This document shows positions 1-7,749 of a DNA stretch of 13,014 nucleotides, piece after piece. The number at the start of each line of letters is the position of its first letter. Position 1 is the first letter of the stretch. The notes under the pieces are model-generated. The model was given only the letters and a program-made list of their open reading frames with translations. It was not told the origin of the DNA and ran no database searches. The position numbers were made by a program, and so were the translations under genes. Source of the DNA: Comamonas sp. (GTDB lineage: Bacteria; Pseudomonadota; Gammaproteobacteria; Burkholderiales; Burkholderiaceae_C); contig JAHAYB010000212.1 of assembly GCA_018384835.1 (NCBI GenBank), positions 1 through 13,014 on the forward strand, written 5' to 3'.

Positions 1-135
<135 letters not shown>

Positions 136-2108
136 GGTAAGGATGCCTCTAAGGCTAAGGCGGCATCCGCAGCATCAACCTGGGGCAGGTGCAGCAGTTG
201 CGTACACCACTGCGCCAGTGCTTGCTCTAGCGCTTGCAGGTGCTGCTGCTGTTGGCTTAACGCTTGGCTGTGGGTGTGCAGTTGGCTGGCATCTTGCGCA
301 ATGCTTTGCAAGACCGCTAGGCGCTGAGAAAGGTCACTTTGGCGCTGTTGCAACTGCGCTTGGAGCTGGGCGGTGCTCGCTTGGCTCCAAATATCCAGGG
401 CGCTGGCTGCGGCCTCAAAGATGCTACCCAAGCGTATGCCCAAGGCGTGTACCAAGCGCTCGCCCACCAAGGGATGCGCCAGTTTGAGCACATGCTCCAA
501 GCCCAGGTATTGCAGATAGCTTTGCTCGACTTGCTCTAGCGCTTGGTCAAAATCGGGCATGGCAAAGGCTGGGGGCGCTTGCAGATGCAGGCCAAACTGG
601 GCATTGAGCTGGGCAAACTCGGTGGTTAGCAGCGCTTGCACTTCTGAGGCGCTTGCCTGCACCCTGGCTCCCAAGTCGTGCAGGCGCTCAAAGGCCGAGG
701 CATAGACCTGGCGCATCCCGGTTTTTATGCCCGAGTGCCCTAGCGCCTGGCGCAGTTGCTCTAACTCGCGGCGCTGGGAGATGGTGCCTAACTGGTGAAA
801 AGCCTGGTTCATTAAGCGCAGATGCTGGCGGCGCAGGTGCTGCACTTGCTGCTGGCAGGCGCTCCACTGGGCTTGCTCTTGGCCGATGTGTTGTAGCTGC
901 GCTGCCAGCATGTCGCGGTTGTGGGCATCGAGCTGGTGCAGCGCTTGTGCATGGGCTTGGGCTGATTGCTTGCGCAGGCCAATGCGGTGCTGCACTTGCT
1001 GGCGAATGTGCTCCACGTCTTGTGCTACGGTTTGCTCTAGCAGGTTTTGGCGGTGGCTCAGAACGCTCAAGGCCAAGGCATCTTCAAATGCAGACAGGCC
1101 GCTGTCGCGTAGCTGGCTGGGGTTTTTCTCGATTTTGGCACTCAGCCCCTGTTTGGCCGATAGCGGCAAAATGCGCTGCGAGCAGATACCCAGGCTATCG
1201 GCACAAGCTTGGCGAAGCTGCGTGAGTAGTTGCAACGCTTGCTCCTCGCTATGCGCTTGCTGCCAGAGGGTGTCGATTTTGTTGAGCACCACCAAATGCG
1301 CCCCGCCCTCGCGGTGGCTGGGCAGCAGGTGCTCTTGCCATAGGGTGAGGTCTGCCTGGGTCAGCCCGGTATCGCCCGCATCTGCCGCTAGCAAAAACAC
1401 TACCGCGTCGGTTTGCGCAATGTGGTTGACGGTTAGCTCCGGCTCTGCGCCCACGGTGTTGAGGCCAGGGGTGTCCAAAATCACCAAGCCTTGCTGCAAG
1501 AGCGGGTGGGCAATGTGTACCAAGGCGTAGCGCCAGCAGGGAATTTGCACCATGCCTTGCGCGTCGGTGGGGGGGTTGCCTTGGGCGATTGCGTCGTTCC
1601 AAAAGCCTAGGCTGCGTGCCTGCTCAATGCTGACCGATTGCACCTGCGCCACTTTGGCAATTTGCTCGGCCATTTGTTGGGGGTTGCTCTCGTCCAAGGG
1701 CAGTTGTACCCAGTTGTGTGGGCGGCTGCGCCAGTGCGTCAGGCTGTAGGCTTGGGTGCGGGTTTCAATGGGCAGCAGGCGCAGGCAAGAGGGCAGTTGC
1801 GGGTCGTGCAACAGCTCAGTAGGGCATAAGGTGGTGCGCCCCGGCGCGGTGGGCATGATGCGCTGGCCGTCGTGGGCAAAAAAGACGGCGTTAATCAAGT
1901 CTGACTTACCCCGCGAGGATTCGGCCACAAAGGCCAGACTGAGCCGGTCGTGGCGCAATCGGTGCTCTAGGCGCTGTAGGTGGTCTTGCACGGCCAGGTC
2001 ACGCAGGTTTTGCACCTCTAGCCAACTGCCAAAGGCGGCTAGTTGCTCGGCAAAATGCGTGCGCCATTGCCCTAAGCGGTCAAATTGTTCGTTGAAAGAA
2101 GGGCGCAT
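136..2108 (-). CDS. Dynamin-family GTPase, 3'-truncated by the contig end
   Basis: This is a large bacterial dynamin-like GTPase; about 657 residues can be read before the frame enters the poly-C artefact without a stop. The start is ATG at 2108, with a strong Shine-Dalgarno AGGAGG six bases upstream. GTPase motifs appear in order: a P-loop AESSRGKS at about 62-69, PGRTT at about 89-93 (G2 threonine), DTPG at 212-215 (G3) and NKID at 276-279 (G4). The first P-loop glycine is Ala62; I recall AEFSRGKS in related burkholderial proteins. After the GTPase domain the protein is helical and Gln-rich, with a probable coiled coil around 575-640, as expected for the stalk of this superfamily. No obvious transmembrane segment is seen. 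It lies 56 bp downstream of mutM on the same strand, probably co-transcribed. Dynamins generally remodel membranes, but this subfamily has no established role that I know of. Family assignment is firm; function is unknown. Confidence 0.88.
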
Positions 2109-2114
2109 GGTTAA

Positions 2115-2120
2115 CCTCCT
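2115..2120 (-). promoter_or_regulatory. Strong Shine-Dalgarno of the dynamin-like gene
   Basis: AGGAGG on the minus strand lies six bases upstream of the ATG at 2108. It is one of only two strong ribosome binding sites in the window (the other precedes rplY). It fixes the start of a reading frame that has no stop inside the window. Confidence 0.8.
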
Positions 2121-2164
2121 GTTGCTGTGGTTTTCTGTACATAGCACGCTGACGGCTCAAACAC

Positions 2165-2983
2165 TCAAGCACGTTGACAGCGTGGGCAATAGTAACTGCT
2201 GCGCTGGTTTTGGCGCAGCAAGGCAATCGGAGTGGCGCAATGCTGGCAGGGCTGATGCTGGCGGCCATACACCAGCGCTTGCAGTTGAAAGTGACCGGGC
2301 ATACCGTCGCTACTGGCAAAGTCGCGCAGGGTAGAGCCGCCATGCTGCACGGCCTGCTCTAGCACCTGGGTAATGGCATGAAACAGCCGCTTGGCCTTGA
2401 TGCTGCTGATGGCGCAGGCCGGCATTTCAGGGTGAATGCGGCTGTGAAACAGCACCTCGCTAGCGTAGATATTGCCCACGCCTACCACCAGCTTGCCGCC
2501 CAGCAGCACGCTTTTGATGGGGCTGCTGCTGGCCTGTAGCCCGGCGGTAAAGCGCGGCCAGGTAAAGCTGCTGGGGTCTAGCGGCTCCATGCCCAGCTTG
2601 TGCAGCAGCTTGTGGGCAATGGGGTCGGCCTCGCCCTGCACGGCCAGCACTGCGCCAAAGCGCCGGGGGTCGTGCAGGCGCAAAACGCCTTGGCTGGTGT
2701 GCAGGTCAAAATGGTCATGTGTGCCAGGGGCGGGCAGGGTGGAGGCAAAGCGCAGGCTGCCGGACATGCCCAGGTGCAGCATCAACATGCCTTGGCTTAA
2801 ATCCACCAACAGGTATTTGCCGCGTCGGCGCACTTGCAGCACTTGGCGGCCTGCTAGCGCCTCGGGCGCACAGCCTAATGGCCAGCGCAGCGGCTTGCCC
2901 AGGCGGGCGTGGTGGATGTGTGCGCCAGCAATGGCTTGGGCAAAGCTGCGGCGGGTGACTTCAACTTCGGGTAATTCAGGCAT
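2165..2983 (-). CDS. mutM: Formamidopyrimidine-DNA glycosylase (8-oxoguanine repair)
   Basis: MutM (Fpg) is a bifunctional base-excision repair enzyme that removes 8-oxoguanine and formamidopyrimidines and cleaves the abasic site. I chose the ATG at 2983, giving 272 residues (E. coli has 269), because it yields MPELPEVE. Pro2 must be the mature N-terminus for catalysis, with Glu3 beside it, so the upstream in-frame ATG at 3010 cannot be used. Other landmarks are Lys56 in [14 protein letters not shown] at 70-75, DPRRFG at 105-110, GNIYASE of the helix-two-turn-helix region at 170-176, and a C-terminal zinc finger C-x2-C-x16-C-x2-C (Cys246, 249, 266, 269). All expected residues are intact. It is the first visible gene of a minus-strand unit with the dynamin-like gene and is divergent from the TPR lipoprotein gene. 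No convincing promoter was found in the 100-bp divergent region. Confidence 0.97.
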   Translation of the reverse strand: MPELPEVEVTRRSFAQAIAGAHIHHARLGKPLRWPLGCAPEALAGRQVLQVRRRGKYLLVDLSQGMLMLHLGMSGSLRFASTLPAPGTHDHFDLHTSQGVLRLHDPRRFGAVLAVQGEADPIAHKLLHKLGMEPLDPSSFTWPRFTAGLQASSSPIKSVLLGGKLVVGVGNIYASEVLFHSRIHPEMPACAISSIKAKRLFHAITQVLEQAVQHGGSTLRDFASSDGMPGHFQLQALVYGRQHQPCQHCATPIALLRQNQRSSYYCPRCQRA

Positions 2984-3083
2984 AGGCGAATAGTGGATAC
3001 GGCTTTTCAATCGGGGGAAAACGCAGGCAAAAAACCAGCTCTTGGCAGCCAGGCCAATAGCGGGCTTGGATTATTATGGGTTG

Positions 3084-4976
3084 ATGCTTGATTTTTTTCG
3101 CCCCCCGTCTTTCACAACAGGTTCACGCTCCCAACGCGAAGGGGTGCTGGCGCTTGGTGCGGCCAACACGCTCTTGGGTTGGTTGCTTGCAGCGGGCTTG
3201 CTCTCAGCTTGCGCCAGTGCGCCTACTGCCCAGCAGCCGGGGGCAACAGGCTCCCCACTCCAGGCATCGCCCCCAGCCACCCAAGCAGAGGCAGAGGCAG
3301 AGGCAGAGGCTAAGGCCAGCCCTCCCGCTGAAGCTGCCCAAGCTGCCCACTACTTTGATGCCCCGCAGTTCTACAGCGTGCTGCTGGCCGAACTCCTTGC
3401 TGAGAGCGAAGACGCACGCAACGCCACCGCTTTAATGCTAGATGCGGCGCGGCAAATGCACTCTGAGCCGCTCTACCGCCGCGCCACCGATATCGCCTTG
3501 CAAGCGCGTGCCGGAGCCATGGCGCTGCAAGCCGCCCAAGCCTGGCAGCAAGCCTTTCCCCAATCGCGCAGCGCCAATCGCTACGAGCTGCAAATTTTGC
3601 TCATGCTCAACCGCGTGCAAGAGTCGGCAGAGCCTCTTAGCCGCGAGCTGGCCACCAGCCCCCCCAATGCCCGCACTGCCTTGTATTTAGGCATTGCCCA
3701 GTTGTATCGCCGCGTTAGCGATAAGGCACTGGCTGCGCAAGTGGTCGAGCAAGCCCTGCAAGCCGACCTAACTGACCCCGAAACCGCCCCCGCCGCCTGG
3801 GCTATGCTGGGGCATATGCGATTGGCTGCCGAGCAGCCCTCGCTGGCTTTAGAGGCCGCCTTGCAGTCGCAGCGCCTCAACCCCAACAACGGCGCAGCCG
3901 CCTTGCTGGCGCTAGAGCTGCTAGAAGGCGGCGAGTACCGGGCAGAATCACTCGTCCAAGGCTATTTACAGCGCAACCCCACAGCCACCATTCGCCTGGC
4001 CTACGCCCGGGTGTTGATGAACCGCCAGCGCCTAACGCAAGCCCTGTCAGAGCTGCAAGCCACCATCGCCCAAGCCCCCGAACTGCCCGATGCCTGGCTA
4101 GCGCTAGCCAGCGTGCAAGCGCAACTGGGGCAGTTAGAGCAGGCCGAGCAATCGCTACAAGGCTTGCTGCCGCTGCTACCCAACATTGCCGATGCCGGGC
4201 AGCAGCAAGCCACCAACCACCAAGCGAGCTTGCTGGGCGCACGCATTGCGCTACAAACGCAGCAAAACGCCCGCGCCGCCTACTGGCTGCAACGCCTGCC
4301 CGAAGATGCAAGCGACCTAGCCATCCAAAGCCTACGCGCCACCGTCTTAGTGCGCCAAGACCAATTAACCCAAGCGCAAGCGCTCCTCAATGCCGTGCCC
4401 GTGCGCACCACCACCCAAGCCGTGCGCAAGCGCCAAGCGCGGGTGCAGTTGTGGCGCGAGGCCGGTGATTTTGGCCAAGCCTACGCCCTGCAAAAAGCCT
4501 TGCAGGAAGACTACCCCGAAGATGCCGACATCAGCTACGACGCAGCCCTGCTAGCCGAGCAAGTGGGCGAGCTAGAAGATATGGAGCACCTGCTACGCGC
4601 CGTCATCGCCCAGCAGCCTGACTACTACCACGCCTACAACGCCCTAGGCTACTCCCTGGCCGACCGGGGCGAGCGCCTAGACGAGGCACGCCAACTGATA
4701 GAAAAAGCCCTAACCTTTGCCCCAGACGATGCCTATATCACCGACAGCCTAGGCTGGCTGGAATACCGCCAAGGCAATCTGGCGCTGGCGCTCACCTTGC
4801 TAGAACGCGCCTACGGCATTCGTGAAGATGTAGAAATTGCCGCCCACCTAGGCGAGGTGCTGTGGGCAGCAGGCCAGCAAGAGCGGGCGCGGCGCATCTG
4901 GCAACAAGCCCAGCAACGCGGCGCGGCCAACCCTGTGCTGCAAGAAACCTTGCGCCGCCTGAAAGTGCAACCATGA
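3084..4976 (+). CDS. TPR-repeat lipoprotein upstream of lolB
   Basis: This tetratricopeptide-repeat protein (630 residues from ATG 3084) is probably an outer-membrane or periplasmic lipoprotein acting as a protein-interaction scaffold; its partner is unknown. The N-terminus has arginines (R6, R15, R18), a hydrophobic stretch and a lipobox LSAC with Cys43. A low-complexity Ala/Pro/Glu linker of about 45-95 includes (Ala-Glu)4 at 68-75. Helical repeats fill the remainder, with the clearest TPRs at about 512-615 (AYNALGYSLADRGERLDEA, then a DSLGWLEYRQGN repeat). A TTG at 3042 would extend the frame by 14 residues, but the ATG gives a better signal peptide. Neither start has a clear Shine-Dalgarno. 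The TGA overlaps the lolB ATG (ATGA), implying translational coupling. TPR lipoproteins next to lolB are common in betaproteobacteria, so a link to envelope biogenesis is inferred. CTAG is frequent in this gene. Confidence 0.87.
   Translation: MLDFFRPPSFTTGSRSQREGVLALGAANTLLGWLLAAGLLSACASAPTAQQPGATGSPLQASPPATQAEAEAEAEAKASPPAEAAQAAHYFDAPQFYSVLLAELLAESEDARNATALMLDAARQMHSEPLYRRATDIALQARAGAMALQAAQAWQQAFPQSRSANRYELQILLMLNRVQESAEPLSRELATSPPNARTALYLGIAQLYRRVSDKALAAQVVEQALQADLTDPETAPAAWAMLGHMRLAAEQPSLALEAALQSQRLNPNNGAAALLALELLEGGEYRAESLVQGYLQRNPTATIRLAYARVLMNRQRLTQALSELQATIAQAPELPDAWLALASVQAQLGQLEQAEQSLQGLLPLLPNIADAGQQQATNHQASLLGARIALQTQQNARAAYWLQRLPEDASDLAIQSLRATVLVRQDQLTQAQALLNAVPVRTTTQAVRKRQARVQLWREAGDFGQAYALQKALQEDYPEDADISYDAALLAEQVGELEDMEHLLRAVIAQQPDYYHAYNALGYSLADRGERLDEARQLIEKALTFAPDDAYITDSLGWLEYRQGNLALALTLLERAYGIREDVEIAAHLGEVLWAAGQQERARRIWQQAQQRGAANPVLQETLRRLKVQP
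3285..3308 (+). repeat. GCAGAG hexamer tandem repeat, four copies
   Basis: Four perfect copies of GCAGAG are followed by a degenerate fifth (GCTAAG, 3309-3314). They encode (Ala-Glu)4 in the low-complexity linker after the lipobox of the TPR lipoprotein. The 6-bp unit keeps the frame, so changes in copy number would only lengthen or shorten the linker. Confidence 0.9.
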
Positions 4977-5548
4977 ATGCCGATAGGCGCAAGTTGCTGC
5001 GCTGCGCTGGGGCGGGCACAGCAGCAGTTGCAGCGGCCAGTATGGTTTTTGCCACCGCAGGCTTGGTGGGCTGCGCTGCGCCCCAGGCAGGCGTATCCAC
5101 AGTGCCCGTAGCATCTGCAACGGCAGAACAGGCCGAGCTGTGGCAAGGCCGCCTAGGCTTGCAGGTTTTTGAGGCCGATGGCAGCGTCACCCAATCCTTT
5201 AGCGCCAGCTTTGTGCTGCAAGGCAGTGCGCAGCAAGGGCTGCTGGAAGTGTTCAACCCGCTGGGCAACCAAGTGGCTCGCCTGCAATGGCAGCCCCAGG
5301 GCGCATGGCTGGAGCAAGGCCAGCAGCGCCTGGAATCTGCCCATCTTGCCGATTTGGTGCAGCGCAGCCTGGGGGCAGATGTACCTATTCACGCCTTGTT
5401 TGCTTGGTTGCAAGGCCAGCAAGCCCATGCGCCAGGCTGGCAGGTGGATGTAAGCCGCCATGCGCAAGGCCGCATCCAAGCACAGCGCTTGCAGCCCCTG
5501 CCCAGGGTGCAATTGCGGCTGGTGTTGCAAGTGCCGGGCATCGAATAA
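4973..5548 (+). CDS. lolB: Outer-membrane lipoprotein receptor LolB
   Basis: LolB is the outer-membrane lipoprotein that receives lipoproteins from the periplasmic carrier LolA and inserts them into the outer membrane. The ATG at 4973 overlaps the TGA of the TPR gene by four bases. It gives 191 residues (E. coli 207), and the same frame open upstream to 4862 lies inside the TPR gene. The signal peptide carries RRKLLR near the start, a long Ala-rich core and the lipobox LVGC with Cys34; the next residue is Ala, not the Asp that retains lipoproteins in the inner membrane. The mature part follows the family pattern: WQGRLGLQVF, a core beta-barrel with LLEVFNPLGNQVARL, and a later FAWLQGQ element. 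RRKLLR resembles a twin-arginine export motif. ispE follows after 40 bp, as in many gamma- and betaproteobacteria. Sequence similarity in this family is low, but order and architecture agree. Confidence 0.92.
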   Translation: MNADRRKLLRCAGAGTAAVAAASMVFATAGLVGCAAPQAGVSTVPVASATAEQAELWQGRLGLQVFEADGSVTQSFSASFVLQGSAQQGLLEVFNPLGNQVARLQWQPQGAWLEQGQQRLESAHLADLVQRSLGADVPIHALFAWLQGQQAHAPGWQVDVSRHAQGRIQAQRLQPLPRVQLRLVLQVPGIE

Positions 5549-5588
5549 GCCAGCAAACACCCAAGTTACCGCGCTATTTTTTCCTTCT

Positions 5589-6476
5589 ATGCAAGCCCTT
5601 TACGACGTACCCGCACCGGCCAAGCTCAACCTGTTTTTGCACATCACTGGGCGGCGAGCCGATGGCTATCACCTGCTGCAATCGGTATTTATGCTGCTCA
5701 ACTGGTGCGACCGCCTGCATTTTGAGCGCCTGAGTAGCCCCGAGATTGGGCGCAGCGATATGGGCGACCCAGCCCTCAACCCCGCGCTTCATTTGCCTGC
5801 TGATGACTTATGCGTAAAGGCTGCCCGCGCTTTGCAGGCGGCTACCGGCTGCCAGCAGGGCGTGCATATCCACCTGGATAAACGCCTGCCAGCGCAAGCA
5901 GGACTGGGAGGCGGCTCTTCCGATGCGGCCAGTACCTTGCTGGCGCTCAACCGCCTGTGGGGTCTGGGCTTGAGCCGCAGCGAGCTAGCCCGCATTGGCC
6001 TGACGCTGGGCGCGGATGTGCCCTTTTTTATCCACGGCTGCAATGCCTGGGTAGAGGGCGTGGGCGAACACATCCAGCCCTTGCGCGGTGCGGCAGCCCT
6101 GCCTGATGCCCGCTTTGTCGTGCTCAAACCCGCTGCTGGGCTAGAGACAGGGCAAATTTTTAGCCACCCATTGCTCCAGCGCGACACAAAACCGGTTACA
6201 ATCGTGGGCTTTGCAGCATACGAAGGCGGTCATTACCAATTTGGCCGCAACGATTTGCAGCCCGTAGCACAAACCCTGTGCCCAGAGATTGAAAAAGCGC
6301 TGGCTTTCCTTCAGCGCCAAGGTTTGCAGGGTAGAATGACGGGTTCCGGCAGCGCAGTGTTTGCCAAGCTGGAAGAAAAACAAAGCGCAGCGTTTGGTTC
6401 GGTGACCAAAGGCTGCATCTTGCAGGTGTGTGAAAACCTGCAAATGCACCCGCTTCATAGCTGGGTGCAAGATTGA
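5589..6476 (+). CDS. ispE: 4-diphosphocytidyl-2-C-methyl-D-erythritol kinase
   Basis: IspE is the GHMP-family kinase of the MEP pathway; it phosphorylates CDP-methylerythritol with ATP on the way to isopentenyl diphosphate. The ATG at 5589 gives 295 residues and starts MQALYDVPAPAKLNLFL, the canonical N-terminus. The frame is open back to 5460, but that part overlaps lolB. Visible motifs are PAKLN with Lys12, GRRADGYH at 21-28, the ATP-binding loop GLGGGSSDAA at 105-114, GADVPFF with the catalytic Asp143, and the third GHMP motif MTGSGSAVF near the C-terminus. All key residues are present. No good Shine-Dalgarno precedes the ATG. It lies 40 bp after lolB, and tRNA-Gln begins 48 bp after its stop, so one transcript may cover lolB, ispE and the tRNA. 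The last 65 bp contain an inverted repeat (6414-6448). Confidence 0.97.
   Translation: MQALYDVPAPAKLNLFLHITGRRADGYHLLQSVFMLLNWCDRLHFERLSSPEIGRSDMGDPALNPALHLPADDLCVKAARALQAATGCQQGVHIHLDKRLPAQAGLGGGSSDAASTLLALNRLWGLGLSRSELARIGLTLGADVPFFIHGCNAWVEGVGEHIQPLRGAAALPDARFVVLKPAAGLETGQIFSHPLLQRDTKPVTIVGFAAYEGGHYQFGRNDLQPVAQTLCPEIEKALAFLQRQGLQGRMTGSGSAVFAKLEEKQSAAFGSVTKGCILQVCENLQMHPLHSWVQD
6414..6448 (+). repeat. Inverted repeat within the 3' end of ispE
   Basis: TGCAT, a bulged C and TTGCAGG pair with CCTGCAA and ATGCA across a 10-base loop, giving 12 pairs with one bulge. No T tract follows, so it is not an intrinsic terminator. It lies inside coding sequence about 30 bp before the ispE stop and about 75 bp upstream of the tRNA gene. 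It may be coincidental. Confidence 0.55.
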
Positions 6477-6524
6477 AAGAAATATGGTCTATACCGGTGT
6501 TCTGCACAAGCAGAAAGCCAGTGT

Positions 6525-6601
6525 AGGGGAGTCGCCAAGTTGGTTAAGGCACCGGATTTTGATTCCGGCATTCGAGGGTTCGAGTCCTTCCTCCCCTGCC
6601 A
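6525..6601 (+). tRNA. tRNA-Gln (anticodon TTG)
   Basis: A full cloverleaf can be folded by hand. The acceptor stem AGGGGAG (6525-6531) pairs with CTCCCCT (6591-6597), followed by the discriminator G at 6598 and an encoded CCA at 6599-6601. The anticodon stem CCGGA/TCCGG (6552-6556/6564-6568) encloses the loop TTTTGAT, whose anticodon TTG (6559-6561) reads CAA and CAG. The T arm GAGGG/CCTTC with loop TTCGAGT contains one G-T wobble pair. The position between ispE and prs matches the known order in Pseudomonas and many betaproteobacteria. A small perfect hairpin (TTCTGC/GCAGAA, loop ACAA, 6500-6515) sits nine bases before the 5' end. Confidence 0.97.
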
Positions 6602-6635
6602 AATTCACTACTTCAATATCACTCTGTCGTCTCAA

Positions 6636-6659
6636 TGCCCGGCATCTTCTAGCTGGGCA
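6636..6659 (+). repeat. Stem-loop in the tRNA-Gln to prs spacer
   Basis: TGCCCGGC (6636-6643) pairs with GCTGGGCA (6652-6659) with one G-T wobble and an eight-base loop. It lies 26 bp before the prs start codon and has no T tract after it. It would fold in the prs 5' leader or in the 3' trailer of the tRNA transcript. No role can be assigned. Confidence 0.55.
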
Positions 6660-6685
6660 AAGCAGCATTCTCACCGACACATCCC

Positions 6686-7645
6686 ATGCACTCCAACCAA
6701 TCAGAATTTGTCGTTTTCAGCGGCAACGCCAACCGCAACCTGGCTGAAGAAATCTGCCAGCATCTGGGCACATCCCTAGGGGAGGCCAGCGTAGGCCGCT
6801 TTTCTGATGGTGAAGTCACCGTTGAGATTCAGCGCAACGTGCGCTCGCGCAATGTATTTGTGGTGCAGTCCACCTGTGCGCCCACTAATGACAACCTGAT
6901 GGAATTGCTGGTGATGGTTGATGCGCTCAAACGCGCCTCGGCAGAGAGCATTTGCGCCGTCATCCCCTATTTTGGCTATGCCCGCCAAGACCGCCGCGTG
7001 CGCTCTACCCGTGTGCCCATTACCGCCAAGCTGGTGGCTAATATGCTGGAAGCTGCAGGTGTCTCACGTGTGCTGACCATGGACTTGCACGCCGACCAAA
7101 TCCAAGGCTTTTTCGATATTCCCGTAGATAACATCTACGCCTCGCCCGTGCTGCTGGGTGATTTGAAGCAAAAGCAATATTCCGACCTGATGGTGGTTAG
7201 CCCCGACGTAGGCGGTGTGGTACGTGCCCGCGCTTTTGCCAAACAATTGCATTGCGATCTGGCCATCATCGACAAGCGCCGCCCCAAGGCCAACGAGTCT
7301 GAGGTGATGAACATCATCGGCGACGTGCAAGGGCGCAACTGCGTCATCATGGATGACATCATCGACACTGCTGGCACTTTGGTAAAAGCCGCCGAAGTAC
7401 TCAAAGAGCGCGGTGCCAAGCAGGTCTATGCCTATTGCACCCACTCCATCTTCTCTGGCCCTGCGCTGGGACGTATTGCTGACGGTACCGCCCTGGATGA
7501 GGTCGTTGTCACCAACACCATCCCTCTATCGGCTGCCGCCCAGGCTTGTGGAAAAATTCGCCCCTTGTCTGTAGCGGGTCTGTTTGCTGAAACCATGCTG
7601 CGCATCCAGTCGGGCGAATCAGTCAGCACGCTGTTTGAAGAGTAA
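6686..7645 (+). CDS. prs: Ribose-phosphate pyrophosphokinase (PRPP synthetase)
   Basis: Prs transfers pyrophosphate from ATP to ribose 5-phosphate to make PRPP, the precursor of purines, pyrimidines, histidine, tryptophan and NAD. The product is 319 residues (E. coli 315) from ATG 6686; no other start fits the family N-terminus ([14 protein letters not shown]). Motifs seen are RFSDGEV, the catalytic region [10 protein letters not shown], the family signature beginning [14 protein letters not shown] at 133 and the PRPP-binding loop [12 protein letters not shown] at 220-231. The enzyme is cytosolic and normally hexameric. The gene lies between tRNA-Gln and rplY, the conserved context. The 84-bp leader has a stem-loop but no clear promoter, so expression may come from read-through of the tRNA transcript or from a promoter inside ispE. 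Confidence 0.98.
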   Translation: MHSNQSEFVVFSGNANRNLAEEICQHLGTSLGEASVGRFSDGEVTVEIQRNVRSRNVFVVQSTCAPTNDNLMELLVMVDALKRASAESICAVIPYFGYARQDRRVRSTRVPITAKLVANMLEAAGVSRVLTMDLHADQIQGFFDIPVDNIYASPVLLGDLKQKQYSDLMVVSPDVGGVVRARAFAKQLHCDLAIIDKRRPKANESEVMNIIGDVQGRNCVIMDDIIDTAGTLVKAAEVLKERGAKQVYAYCTHSIFSGPALGRIADGTALDEVVVTNTIPLSAAAQACGKIRPLSVAGLFAETMLRIQSGESVSTLFEE

Positions 7646-7657
7646 GCATTGTTTTTT

Positions 7658-7687
7658 ACGCCAGCATCCAGGCATGGGTGCTGGCGT
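7658..7687 (+). terminator. Hairpin after prs; weak terminator or processing signal
   Basis: ACGCCAGCATCC pairs with GGGTGCTGGCGT (12 pairs, one G-T wobble) around the loop AGGCAT, starting 13 bp after the prs stop. The T run (7652-7657) lies before the hairpin, not after it, and the downstream bases TGCTTCC are only mildly T-rich. It is a strong stem, but a classical rho-independent terminator for the plus strand is doubtful. It could instead stabilise the 3' end of prs mRNA or separate prs from rplY expression. Confidence 0.5.
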
Positions 7688-7749
7688 TGCTTCCTGGGGC
7701 TAGAGCTGGTCGCGGCCTACCCCGTTTATTGTCCTTTTAGGAGTTCATC

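Noticed and set aside
653..1530. Plus-strand open frames of 190 and 214 residues (653-1225 and 886-1530)
   Set aside because: They lie antisense to the dynamin-like GTPase gene, whose minus-strand frame has clear GTPase motifs. The plus-strand products are Cys/Ser/Arg-rich with no recognisable domain.
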